From: Euperipatoides rowelli
Lineage: Eukaryota > Onychophora > Udeonychophora > Euonychophora > Peripatopsidae
Assembly: GCA_003024985.2 (NCBI GenBank)
Contig: PXIH01S0030525.1
Reading direction: 5' to 3' (one strand)
DNA: 12,018 nt
This document shows, piece by piece, positions 1 to 7,604 of this stretch. Both the position numbers and the translations under genes were made by a program. The notes below the pieces were generated by a model. That model was not told where the DNA came from. It ran no database searches and was given only the letters and a program-made list of their open reading frames with translations. The stretch's first letter is position 1. The number at the start of each line of letters is the position of its first letter.

Positions 1-248
1 CATGCGTGCAATCATTGATCATAGCCAGAGCGGATGTGACATAATTTTAGCGAATCCTATTGCGGTATAGGATTTTGTACGCGTTTTTACTGATAACCTG
101 AGGCAGATATCGCAACAGAAACCTAAAATCTGTTCCGGTATAGGATTCGGTATTCTGTTCCGGAACAGAATTCGGTTGTTTGTTTACACTGGTCAATACT
201 CGCATCAACGTGTTCTGGAAAAGTTGCCAGTGTAAACGTGGCTTTAGC
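1..248. mobile_element. Palindrome-rich segment, probable end of a truncated DNA transposon (MITE-like)
   Basis: This block is clearly richer in G+C than the sequence after it and is packed with inverted repeats. AATCCTAT (53-60) pairs with ATAGGATT (67-74). A perfect 20-bp palindrome lies at 152-171, centred on TTCCGGAA. GTTTACACTGG (182-192) pairs with CCAGTGTAAAC (227-237). The 11-mer GGTATAGGATT occurs at 64-74 and again at 137-147. Short, structured, non-coding DNA ending in a motif like CAGTGTAAACGTGGC suggests the terminal part of a non-autonomous DNA transposon. That class assignment is inference. The other end lies beyond the window, so neither the paired terminus nor a target-site duplication can be checked, and the superfamily is unknown. 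Confidence 0.45.
152..171. repeat. Perfect 20-bp palindrome
   Basis: ATTCTGTTCCGGAACAGAAT reads the same on both strands. It sits beside a partial copy of its left half (CTGTTCCGG at 130-138), so the words CTGTTCCGG and GGATTCGG recur around it. It is part of the structured element at the left edge. Confidence 0.85.
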
Positions 249-1279
249 TTTGTGTCAATGTTAAGAAAAGGTGAGCTTTTCTTATCTTCAAAGAGTCAAA
301 TAACAATATCCAAGTTAATGTTGCCGAGAAAGGCTAGACGAATCAAAATAATCTAAAATTTAAAAAAAAAACAAATTGTTTAAAATAAACTTAAATGAAG
401 CTTGTTTTTGTTTTTTCTTTTGAGGATTATGTTACTTATATTTGTCTGCCCAATTCAATGCAACCTAGAATCATAGATGAATCAAAATAAATTGCAATCC
501 AAAAAAAAAGAGAAAAATATAATTTAAAATTTCAATACTTTTTTTCCTTTAAGTGTAAAATTAAGATTGTCTCTTTATATCTGTTTTGCTCCTAAAAAAA
601 TTCAATTAAGTATGCATCTTTCTATAAATATAAGCTTTAGTACTTACCCCACCTACCCTCTCGCCCCCCCCCCCCCCACAAAAAAATAACATTTTAAATA
701 CATGAAAACAAAAATAACACTAATAAATTTATATAATGTCAACAAAAACACCCCATAACCTTTTTCTTCTATATTTAAAAGAGAAAAAAAAAGAGTGATA
801 AGATCAGATCTCCGCTATACTCAGATATATCCTATTTTGCACATACAAAAATACATTTGGGCAGTTTTTCATATACTACAGTATAGTCAAAATGTTTGGA
901 TTTTTTTTTATAGTAAATCAGTATTGATTAAAATTTCAAATGTTTAATTTGTTAATCATTCATCCTCTGGAAATATAATAATTTTAAATGAATTTGTTTC
1001 AAAGCAATGGTAACTATTACCCAATATTTCCAAATCACTTTATTTTAAGGATTTTGTCTTTTGATTACTGTATATTCAAAACATGATCTAGTGCAATTAA
1101 TGAAAACATCTAACAATGTGGGTGAAGAACTATGATTCACATATTGTATTTTACAGTAATTATTTTGAAAATAAAAAAGCGTATAAAAATTGATTTGTGC
1201 ACTTTCATTTAGATTAGTGTTCCGAAACTATAGTTCTAGGTGCAGTCGTAGACCCCTAGCTTTCCATCAGGACACTTAC
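249..1279. other. A+T-rich stretch with no recognisable gene
   Basis: I see no credible coding segment on either strand here. The stretch holds poly-A/T runs, a homopolymer run of 14 C at 664-677, and short repeats of no diagnostic value. The part from about 1216 to 1279 is less A+T-rich. On the minus strand it follows the strong splice-donor-like site at 1274-1279. Confidence 0.6.
664..677. repeat. Poly-C homopolymer (14 C)
   Basis: An uninterrupted run of 14 C in otherwise A+T-rich DNA, next to a CCCCACCTACCC stretch. Its exact length may be affected by sequencing error. Confidence 0.85.
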
Positions 1280-1319
1280 CTGCCATCTACTACACTGCCC
1301 TCTTTTTTATTTTGACAAT
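1280..1319 (-). other. Weak internal-exon candidate upstream of a strong splice donor
   Basis: On the minus strand CAG|GTAAGTG, a near-perfect 5' splice site, covers 1282 down to 1273. Reading back from it, a 40-nt segment is open in phase 1 and would encode roughly CQNKKEGSVVDG. It begins after an AG at 1321-1320. The upstream sequence lacks a convincing pyrimidine tract, and in A+T-rich DNA such coincidences occur by chance. I list it because the donor is among the best in the window and the entry phase would fit exon copy A at 4775-4864. Confidence 0.15.
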
Positions 1320-1500
1320 CTAGTCAACCTACATACATTACATGCTTGTTTACTTGTTCAATGATTTGAAGTAGTTGTGATATGTTGTCATCTTGATTAA
1401 ATGTAAAATTATGAATTAAAGTAGCCTACATTTAATTATTGATTTGAACAGTAACATTGAAAAACAACATGGGTTAAAAATCTGATGCTGCTAGGAAATC

Positions 1501-1560
1501 TTATTTATTTATTTATTTATTCCACGACATTAAGCATATGCTTGTGTCACTACATCAATG
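1501..1560 (-). mobile_element. Probable 3' end of a LINE or SINE with (AAAT)n tail
   Basis: A 21-bp TTTA microsatellite (1501-1521) is joined directly to a non-repetitive sequence starting CCACGACATTAAGC. Read on the minus strand this is unique sequence ending ...GTCGTGGAATAAATAAATAAA. Many invertebrate non-LTR retrotransposons end this way, with a short tandem tail instead of poly-A. The inner boundary is a guess and no coding part of the element is recognisable. It could also be a plain microsatellite. Confidence 0.4.
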
Positions 1561-2091
1561 AAAGAAAATATACAGTACATTTGAAACTAGAAGGCATCAA
1601 GGAAGTTTTAAATGAATAAAATAAATCAATTATAAACAAAGAACTAGGCAGGAAATTCCAGCTTTAAATTACTATATCCTAGTTGACAAATAAAAACAGC
1701 TTACTATATGTCTAACACAGAATCTCTTCCTCTAGGCTAAAGAAAATCATGTAAAAAAACATATTTTTTTAAATATATGAAGCAGTTTGCACACATTTCC
1801 CAGCAACATGGGCTTAAATTTCCAACTATTTAACCAGCTTCTAAAACATTAAAGGAAATCTTAGTTCAAGGGATATTTATAGTCTGGATTAAATAAGTGT
1901 TAGAGCGGTTTAAAATACATACTGTAATAGATTAGCCATATTACAACCAATTTATTTCAACAGAAGAAAAGAGAACAAGAACAGCTGAAATGAAGGGCAA
2001 AAAACAAAACAAAGTAGGGTGCATTCATTTCATCCTAGCAAGCAAAGCAATGGTAAAATAACTAAAAGCTGAGTCCGATCACATATTTTGT

Positions 2092-2236
2092 AACACCGTT
2101 GGAAAAATCAATTTGTTCATGTCAATGCTGCTTCACTAAGACAGGAACATTAGCATTTCTCAAAAGAGTTTTTCATACCAGTCCAAAATCATGGAGCTAG
2201 ACCATCAGGGAAGCTGAATTGGAAAGAAAACTATAA
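2092..2236 (+). pseudogene. Decayed C-terminal end of a CR1/Jockey-type LINE reverse-transcriptase ORF
   Basis: In the frame starting at 2092 the translation contains NTVGKINLFMSM, then a stop (2137-2139), then QKSFSYQ followed by SKI. After a one-base shift, from 2192, it reads W-S-stop-TIREAELERKL before a final stop at 2234-2236. This order resembles the C-terminal tail of CR1/Jockey/Rex-like elements: an NTR..NLF-type stretch, a SFSYQGPKIWN-type box, then a basic helix of the IREA..FKRKL type. At least two in-frame stops and one frameshift show that it is dead. It is followed by an A+T-rich tail with AATAAAG and a 17-A run at 2356-2372, which fits the 3' end of a retrotransposed copy. The family assignment rests on motif memory, not on a search. 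Confidence 0.6.
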
Positions 2237-2372
2237 TTACTATTGTTTAACTTGTAACCATCCAATTGAGAGGGGAATTGCCGGAGAAAGTTTTAAAATA
2301 ATATTCAATGTATTAAGAGTCTAAATAAAGCTAGAAGGTGGCTAGTTATTACATTAAAAAAAAAAAAAAAAA
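2237..2372 (+). mobile_element. Presumed LINE 3' UTR with poly-A tail
   Basis: This non-coding stretch directly follows the LINE C-terminal remnant. It contains an AATAAAG polyadenylation-signal-like word near 2324 and ends in 17 consecutive A (2356-2372). The layout is that of a 3' UTR plus tail of the same decayed element. The poly-A could be coincidental in so A+T-rich a region, and no flanking target-site duplication was established because the 5' boundary is unclear. Confidence 0.4.
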
Positions 2373-3138
2373 GCACAATATATATTTTTTACTTAATGAT
2401 GTAAAGGAATAATAGATCATGTGCTTGTGACTCCCTCTTTTTTCCCATAGTATAATAAACTAATATCTACATATCTAATGTATTTTTTCTGGTTAGCTTA
2501 ACTATTTGAATTGCAAGTACCAATATACTGTATATGTTATTCATAGTAATAATTTTATCTCTACACATAGCAAACTGATGTGTTTATTATAATCAGTTAT
2601 TTAAAAAAAAGGTTTAAATCTTGAACTACTGTATTTAAATATTTCTACTTTTATTTATAATTTTGTTTAATGTAGAACATTAAAGCTCTATTTTTGCATA
2701 CATTGTATATCTAAAACATTCCCATAGCCAGTCACTATTTTGGGCTTCAATATTATTCCTATTGACTATTTGGGGATTTTGCCATTATTCTGAAGGATTG
2801 CACATTTGTTGTGATAAAATTTTCATTTTGTAAATATACAGTATGTAAAAAAAATACTGTACCTTCTCTTTTTTTTTACAATTTGGGCTTTTTTTTTTAA
2901 GTAAGCGGTACTTTTTTTGTAAAGTTATACATACATTTTGGGCCGTTAATGTTTCTACTACCCTTTATTCAAATTTATGAAGAATATATTTTAAAACAAA
3001 TTAGTCTAATAAAGACCATACTAATAGAAACGATAGAAAATAATGATAATGGTAATAAGAAAAAGATAAGTGGGATCATAAAGAGATTCAGGAAAAAAAT
3101 ATGACAAGCAGGAGGACAGAGAATGAGAAAAGAATTAC
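2373..3138. other. A+T-rich stretch with no recognisable gene
   Basis: No coding segment, RNA gene or bounded repeat is apparent. It carries several T-runs and four TACWGTA heptamers (near 2527, 2627, 2838 and 2855). Confidence 0.55.
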
Positions 3139-3191
3139 CTACCATTACACATTCGTAATAAAAAGTTCCTACATGCAGAGTAGAATGGTTC
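3139..3191 (-). other. Exon-like segment between splice-like signals
   Basis: On the minus strand a T-rich tract ending in TTTTTTAATGTAG (a good acceptor shape) precedes a 53-nt segment that ends at TAG|GTAATT. Two reading phases are open across it. One gives EPFYSACRNFLLRMCNG, the other NHSTLHVGTFYYECVMV. The phase that would follow directly from exon copy A (phase 1) is closed by a TAG, so it does not extend the gene model without another exon. Short segments of this sort are expected by chance, so it stays a weak candidate. Confidence 0.17.
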
Positions 3192-3696
3192 CTACATTAA
3201 AAAATAAAAATAAAGAAATCTTGGGAAATGTTATAATAAATACAATTTAAATATGGCAAATGTTTCAAATCGTATTTTTTAGGAATTAATATTCCATTAC
3301 TTATGCACTGTTAAGATAAAATATTAAGAGAAATATAACTTTCATTAGTCTACAATATGTTAAAATTAAATCATGTCTTACAAGCTACTAATTTGAGAAA
3401 CTATTTTGTCCAAAATAATAAATATGAATATAAGACAAATTTATTGAATAATATTGGCCTAATTTTGAAAGAGAGAGAGAAAAAAAAAGCTAACTTATTT
3501 GACATAAGATAACATAAAATTTTTAATTTATTTTTTTGTTTTAGATTAATTAGGGTATAGGAGTCGATGCAATTGAAGGTGGTGCCTGTATGTATCGTGG
3601 GTGATACAAATATGAATTTATGTGTATTACTTTATAATGCCGTTAGATAATAAAATGACTAGTTGATGACATAGCATGCCATGAATAGCTTAAGAC

Positions 3697-3709
3697 CAGT
3701 GGTGCACTG
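3697..3709. repeat. Short hairpin CAGTG-GTG-CACTG
   Basis: A 5-bp perfect stem with a 3-nt loop, inside a locally G+C-richer stretch (about 3680-3730). CAGTGGTGC resembles the terminus of some DNA transposons, but no matching opposite end is present in the window. Confidence 0.3.
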
Positions 3710-4426
3710 CCAAAATCGTAACCGGGTCTCTTTAATAAAAAAATAATAGTATACTTTAAAGCAGTATTTGTCAGACTTTTCATATTTTTGATAATTTTTT
3801 TTTTTGGCTGTCGGAATGTTTTTTTAACGTTAAAAAAAAATGAAACTGAATTAACCAATAAGATCAAGATATGGTATTAGTGTTATAATGTACAAATTAC
3901 AAAATCGTTTATTTTGATTTAAGCTACTCTTTTGTTTTAATAAGTTGCTAAAAGTGTTTGATTTTTTTTTTCAAAATTACATTTCATTTTGAAAGAATGC
4001 TGTGAAGCTATAAATGATCTTAGTTTATTTTTAACAACAAATAGCTTACCGATAGCTTTGAATCACATTATCTAAATAACAATTTTTTACTGATAATGTT
4101 GAACAACCTCTTAATAATTATTATAAAGAAATAGTGACATTAATGTGCTTCATTTATTGTTGGCAAATTTCTAGCCACTATATAACATTCCTGAATAATT
4201 CACTCTGGCTGAAGATGCCATTATTACAGTAACAGTAATGATCTAGTCTAGATCAATTAAAACCTATCTTACATCTCATTTTCTAAAGTTATCCCATTCA
4301 GAAAATTTTGAGTTTCATTTTTATAAATTTTTATATTTAGTTTTCCATCTGTTATTAGTTACAAATTTATTTTACATTCACACATGTTCTAGAATATCTT
4401 CTGTGATGAAGATCCCTAGAACTTAG

Positions 4427-4449
4427 TAATAATAATAATAATAATAATA
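4427..4449. repeat. (TAA)n microsatellite
   Basis: Seven to eight perfect TAA units in tandem, flanked by AGTAAT-like imperfect units on the right. Confidence 0.9.
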
Positions 4450-4531
4450 GTAATCTAACTGCTATCGCAAAATAACATTTCAATTTCCCACCCTTTTTTA
4501 AAAAGTAAGATTTTTGGCAGGTGATGTCTAA

Positions 4532-4645
4532 AATAATGTTCCAGATGCTGTAAAAATACCAGACTGGGATACTAGTTCTGATAGAGATTATTCACAAGAT
4601 TTAACACAAGTTTTTACGAGAACTTATTTATTACATAGCGATTGA
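4532..4645 (+). pseudogene. Possible remnant of a coding segment, unrecognised
   Basis: Between a TAA (4529-4531) and a TGA (4643-4645), 37 codons are open. The composition is unlike random A+T-rich translation: it includes VPDAVKIPDWDTSSDRDYSQ followed by DLTQVFTRTYLL. The acidic and serine-rich part resembles the linker regions seen in some transposases and nuclear proteins, but I cannot name a family. There is no start codon. A TTTTTGGCAG acceptor-like site lies at 4511-4520, but the in-frame TAA falls between it and the open segment. It may be a dead exon or a transposon fragment, or it may be chance. Confidence 0.22.
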
Positions 4646-4774
4646 AATACCGTTAAACAATAAAATATTTTCTAAAATTATTACGAGAAAGAATAAAAAA
4701 ATTAGAACCAGATAAAATAAGCTTGATGTATCATGCAAAAGGTAATTAATTCGGCTATTATAAATTTATTAANC

Positions 4775-4864
4775 CTCTTTCCTTCTGTAACTGAATAGTT
4801 GGAAGTTCGGAAGAAGCAGCTTGGCTACCGGAAGGTTTACTTCCTTTGGCCACTTTTTCCATAC
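4775..4864 (-). CDS. Candidate internal coding exon (copy A of a duplicated exon-like block)
   Basis: On the minus strand the sequence CTGTCAG| precedes a 90-nt block. The block is open in phase 1-1 and encodes, after a Gly shared across the junction, MEKVAKGSKPSGSQAASSEL then PTIQLQKER. The composition (Lys, Ser, Gln, Glu) is typical of a disordered protein region and far from the Phe/Leu/Ile/Asn/Lys bias of random local translation. The block enters in phase 1, so it joins in frame with the candidate first exon at 9124-9175, whose last base is G. The 5' splice site would be GAG|GN, and the undetermined base at 4773 falls exactly on the T of the GT, so the donor cannot be verified. The ATG (4860-4862) also has G at -3 and +4, so this could instead be a first coding exon. 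A near-identical frameshifted copy lies at 7508-7596. Alternatively the pair are copies of a short dispersed repeat. I do not recognise the protein. Confidence 0.42.
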
Positions 4865-5138
4865 CTGACAGTAGGCCTAATATCCCTATATTTTCCAAAA
4901 TAAAAAAAAAAAAAATCCACATATTTATACCCTAAACCTACTAATTAGAAATTACAAGAATACACAAGCTCACATTTCATTTTTCACCACAAAGATGATG
5001 TCATCAAATATCGTGTAGCTCTGAAAACTCCAATGTACACCATGAGAGAATGAGAGTGAAAAAAACTATGTCTTAGTATTATTAGGAAAACAGTTTTATG
5101 ACACTTTGAGAGCTGCTGCTTAATACTATAAAACTTTG

Positions 5139-5384
5139 GTCAAGATCCGGTATCTGCCCACCAATATGGCTGACGGAAGTTGAAATTATCTAAATTGGCG
5201 CTCAGCAAAATATTATTTCACCTCTAGATTATCATAGGGTTCAGGGTAACGGTAAGGTCAGGACTGTAAAGAAAATTTACTAAAATCGGCGAGAAAAAAA
5301 TAGTAATTCCACAAGCTACTACATTTTAGTTGTCATGCGACTCCTAATGTTAATTATATTGGTGGGCAGATAACGGATCTTGAC
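5139..5384. mobile_element. Non-autonomous DNA transposon (MITE), 246 bp, 29-bp terminal inverted repeats
   Basis: The left terminus (5139-5167), beginning GTCAAGATCCGGTATCTGCC, is matched by the reverse complement of 5356-5384 with one mismatch in 29 bases (CCGGTATC against CCGTTATC). The interior of about 190 bp has no coding capacity and is richer in G+C than its surroundings. This is the signature of a miniature inverted-repeat transposable element, moved by a transposase encoded elsewhere. No clean target-site duplication is seen. TTGG occurs just outside or overlapping both ends (5136-5139 and 5387-5390), but the spacing is not symmetrical. The superfamily is therefore undetermined. Confidence 0.8.
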
Positions 5385-6261
5385 TATTGGTTTATTGTAG
5401 TTATTTTTAAATAAATAAATATTTAAAAATTTGTCATTTAATTTCTAATACCATATAACCCACATAAACAAAAGGGTCCTGAAATTAAAAAGCTTGTGAA
5501 TGGCTATATTAGAAGAATATTTCATGTTTTTAAACCTAACACATAACACTCCACTCCCCCTTTAAAAAAAAAAAATTACTAGAAAAAAAAGTTTTTTTTT
5601 TATGTAGGCTAAAAAAATTCAGAAATTTAGATTTTGGTGAAGATCTAGAATGACCATACTTGATTTTTGATTATCATATGTAGATAACAAAATGTAATTT
5701 AACCTAAAAATGAAACAACTGAATTGATTATGAAGAATTATAAATTGGGTCAGAGTCAGAGAATTAAAATAAATAAATTGCCTATCATCCAGATTTAATC
5801 AATAAAATTAGTTTTGGAAATTTAGTAAATGTCTTATACATCAGTGCATCCTAAATACTGGTAATTACAGTAGCAATATTCCTTATTTTCACAATATACG
5901 GTATTTTTTATTTTTTTTGTAACGTTTCCGATTTTAATGTAGACTTTTGTCAATAATTGATCATAATTCTACAAAGAATATCGTTTGATTAATGAATTTT
6001 TTAAAAATGTATTTTTTTTTAAAAAAAAAAAAAGAGCAATCATTTTAATTTATACAGTAGCATAAACTATTTTATCTAGCCTTGAAACTAGAATAAAATC
6101 ATGTAAATTGTTTGATTTTTTTTAAATAAAAAGGAAAGTACAGTATAACTTTTATTTCAATATGTATTTTTTTTTTTATAAAAATGATTAAAAATTAAAT
6201 TTCTTCTGTCATGTCAGGCGTGAATTAGAATGAATAAAATGATTTACATTTGTAATCCTAC
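5385..6261. other. A+T-rich stretch with no recognisable gene
   Basis: Long T- and A-runs dominate. No coding segment or bounded element was found. TACAGTA occurs near 5865, 6053 and 6139. Confidence 0.55.
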
Positions 6262-6331
6262 CAATTGAAGAATCATCTGCCCCAGGGGCTTGACTGCCAA
6301 GCTCATTGTCTACCCCAAGACTTTTTCTTCA
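6262..6331 (-). other. Exon-like segment, possibly a diverged third copy of the exon block
   Basis: This stands out as a non-A+T-rich island. On the minus strand ACACCAG| precedes 70 nt that end at ATTG|GTAGGA. One frame reads RKSLGVDNELGSQAPGADDS. Another frame of its first bases reads EEKVLG, so with one base lost near the run of four G (about 6312-6316) it would read E-K-V and, eight residues later, G-S-Q-A. The same spacing of EKV and GSQA occurs in copy A. At DNA level GAAAAAGT and GG(T/C)AG(C/T)CAAGC are shared. The acceptor has no real pyrimidine tract, and the relationship could be chance. Confidence 0.2.
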
Positions 6332-6793
6332 CTGGTGTTTGTCATTTGCATTTTAAGTTATAACTGAATAAATACTGTTTAGGCAGAACATAATGTTAAT
6401 TCAGTACTAATGGATTAAATGAGGGAAGGGGGATAGGAATCAAATTTTTCAATAGTTCAACCAGATGACTTTTCTGACAGGAGGTATACTTCTGAAATGT
6501 TAGACCACATTTCCCCTCTCTATACCAAGTTTTAACTTATTGGAAAAAAAAAAAATTATGCACTTGATCATAGAATCACTCGATTCATGGGAAATCATAA
6601 ATTTAGACTACTGTCTTGCAGCACAAAACGAACATGGCACATTTAGATAAATTCCAAACTCTCTTGTTAACTGTATTTCACAGAGATGTACTTTTTCAGA
6701 TTTAGATGTAAAATATTAGTGATGTCATGTATTATATCTCACAAAAGTAATATCGCCATTCGCCAAGCAAGTGTATCTTTCAAAGCAAGTTAG

Positions 6794-6943
6794 CTACTTG
6801 GTCTTTGTTCCTTGTTTCACTTTGTATTTCTTTTTAACTTGTCACTGCGGCAAGGTATATATCCAGATTCCTTAAAACTATCCTGGGTTACCCCAAAACA
6901 CAAAAAAGGTAAACTATCTGATATTGCAAACTATAGACCATAA
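6794..6943 (+). pseudogene. LINE (CR1/Jockey-type) reverse-transcriptase fragment upstream of the catalytic core
   Basis: The frame from 6794 is open for 49 codons and contains LFNLSLRQGIYPDSLKLSWV followed by TPKHKKGK and, after six residues, NYRP, ending at a TAA (6941-6943). This is the conserved block of non-LTR reverse transcriptases of the form FN.SL..G.FP..LK.a.V.PihKkG....NYRPIS, which precedes the first catalytic motif. Homology starts near 6815 and breaks off at NYRP, where the sequence runs into unrelated A+T-rich DNA and a G run. It is thus truncated at both ends and non-functional. It lies antisense to the minus-strand exon candidates, as expected for an insertion in an intron. 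The reverse-transcriptase call is secure, the clade less so. Confidence 0.8.
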
Positions 6944-7084
6944 TGATGCAAGCCTGGAATATTTATTTTGTAATGAGGGGGGAGACGGAGAAGCATTCAT
7001 TTAAACTTATTCAATATTTTTTATAATTAACTATTTTGAAACGTTTTAATTAATTATTAGGCAGTAAGAAATTAAAAATTTGAA

Positions 7085-7096
7085 GGGGGGGGGGGG
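7085..7096. repeat. Poly-G homopolymer (12 G)
   Basis: An uninterrupted run of 12 G on the plus strand in A+T-rich DNA, shortly after the truncated LINE fragment. Confidence 0.85.
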
Positions 7097-7302
7097 AAGT
7101 ACTATAAAAAGCAAAGATTTATTGCTTGCTTTATTGTAGTTTTTTTTTTAATTTGGCTTTTATTGTATTTTGACTGAAAAACAGGGCCAATAACTTTCTT
7201 GTTTTAAATAAATAATCACTTTATTTAAGTGAATGCATGTATGAAGAAGATACAGTATTTTTTATTTCATCACTATCTTTAATCAGGGACATCCCTTGGG
7301 GG

Positions 7303-7319
7303 GAGGGGGCTTCCCCCTC
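7303..7319. repeat. G-rich hairpin GAGGGGG-CTT-CCCCCTC
   Basis: A perfect 7-bp G/C-only stem with a 3-nt loop, immediately preceded by another G run (7298-7303). It is the most G+C-rich spot in this part of the window and could be part of a decayed transposon that also includes the inverted repeat at 7368-7469. Confidence 0.6.
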
Positions 7320-7367
7320 TAACTTTAGCTGAAAGTCCAAAATTTGGGAAATTTTGTGTTTGCCATT

Positions 7368-7469
7368 GGGTGGGAATTAATAGACAGATGTTTTTTTTTT
7401 GCAATTAAAAGGCACCAAGTTCAGTACAAATTACTAAAAATTTTGTTGGATACTTTCTCATTCCCACCC
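7368..7469. repeat. 10-bp inverted repeat flanking about 80 bp
   Basis: GGGTGGGAAT at 7368-7377 is the exact reverse complement of ATTCCCACCC at 7460-7469. The similarity fades beyond the core, and no duplicated target flanks the pair. It may be a short decayed MITE or chance in a locally G-rich stretch. Confidence 0.35.
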
Positions 7470-7507
7470 TATTGAGGGATACCTCTGGACCTACTGGTGG
7501 GCATCGC

Positions 7508-7596
7508 CTCATTCCTTCTGTAATTGAATAGTTGGAAGTTCGGAAGAAGCAGCTTGGTACCGGAAGGTTTACTTCCTTTGGCCACTTTTTCCATTC
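7508..7596 (-). pseudogene. Copy B of the duplicated exon-like block, frameshifted
   Basis: This 89-nt block matches copy A (4775-4864) in the same orientation, 2.7 kb away. Only about three substitutions and one single-base deletion separate them (GGTAGCC in A, GGTACC in B, minus strand). It too is preceded by an acceptor-like CCTGCAG|. The similarity ends at the block edges and the flanks are unrelated. The deletion changes the reading frame after MEKVAKGSKPSG to TKLLLPNFQLFNYRRNE, which stays open to a TAG at 7471-7473. The donor position reads GAG|GC rather than GT, a weak match to the rare GC-type site. It is most simply a duplicated exon that has lost its frame. A dispersed short repeat is the main alternative. 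Confidence 0.42.
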
Positions 7597-7604
7597 CTGC
7601 AGGC

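Noticed and set aside
3402-3586. Minus-strand open stretch of about 60 codons after an acceptor-like CATACAG
   Set aside because: Only the first 16 residues look protein-like. The rest follows A/T-runs and GA repeats, and such openings occur by chance here.
3643-3867. Minus-strand open frame of 74 codons
   Set aside because: Its first half translates A/T-runs into Lys, Phe and Asn. Only the end (RPGYDFGSAPLVLSYSWHAM) has mixed composition, and no family, splice context or conservation evidence supports it.
4774-4872. Reading the duplicated block as a tRNA-derived SINE
   Set aside because: An A-box-like TGGCCAAAG is visible on the minus strand, but no proper B box (GGTTCGANTCC) at the right spacing, no tail and no target-site duplication. 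A plain dispersed repeat is still possible.
5231-5262. GGTTCAGGGTAACGG as a tRNA T-arm
   Set aside because: No matching acceptor stem or anticodon arm. It lies inside the MITE with 29-bp termini.
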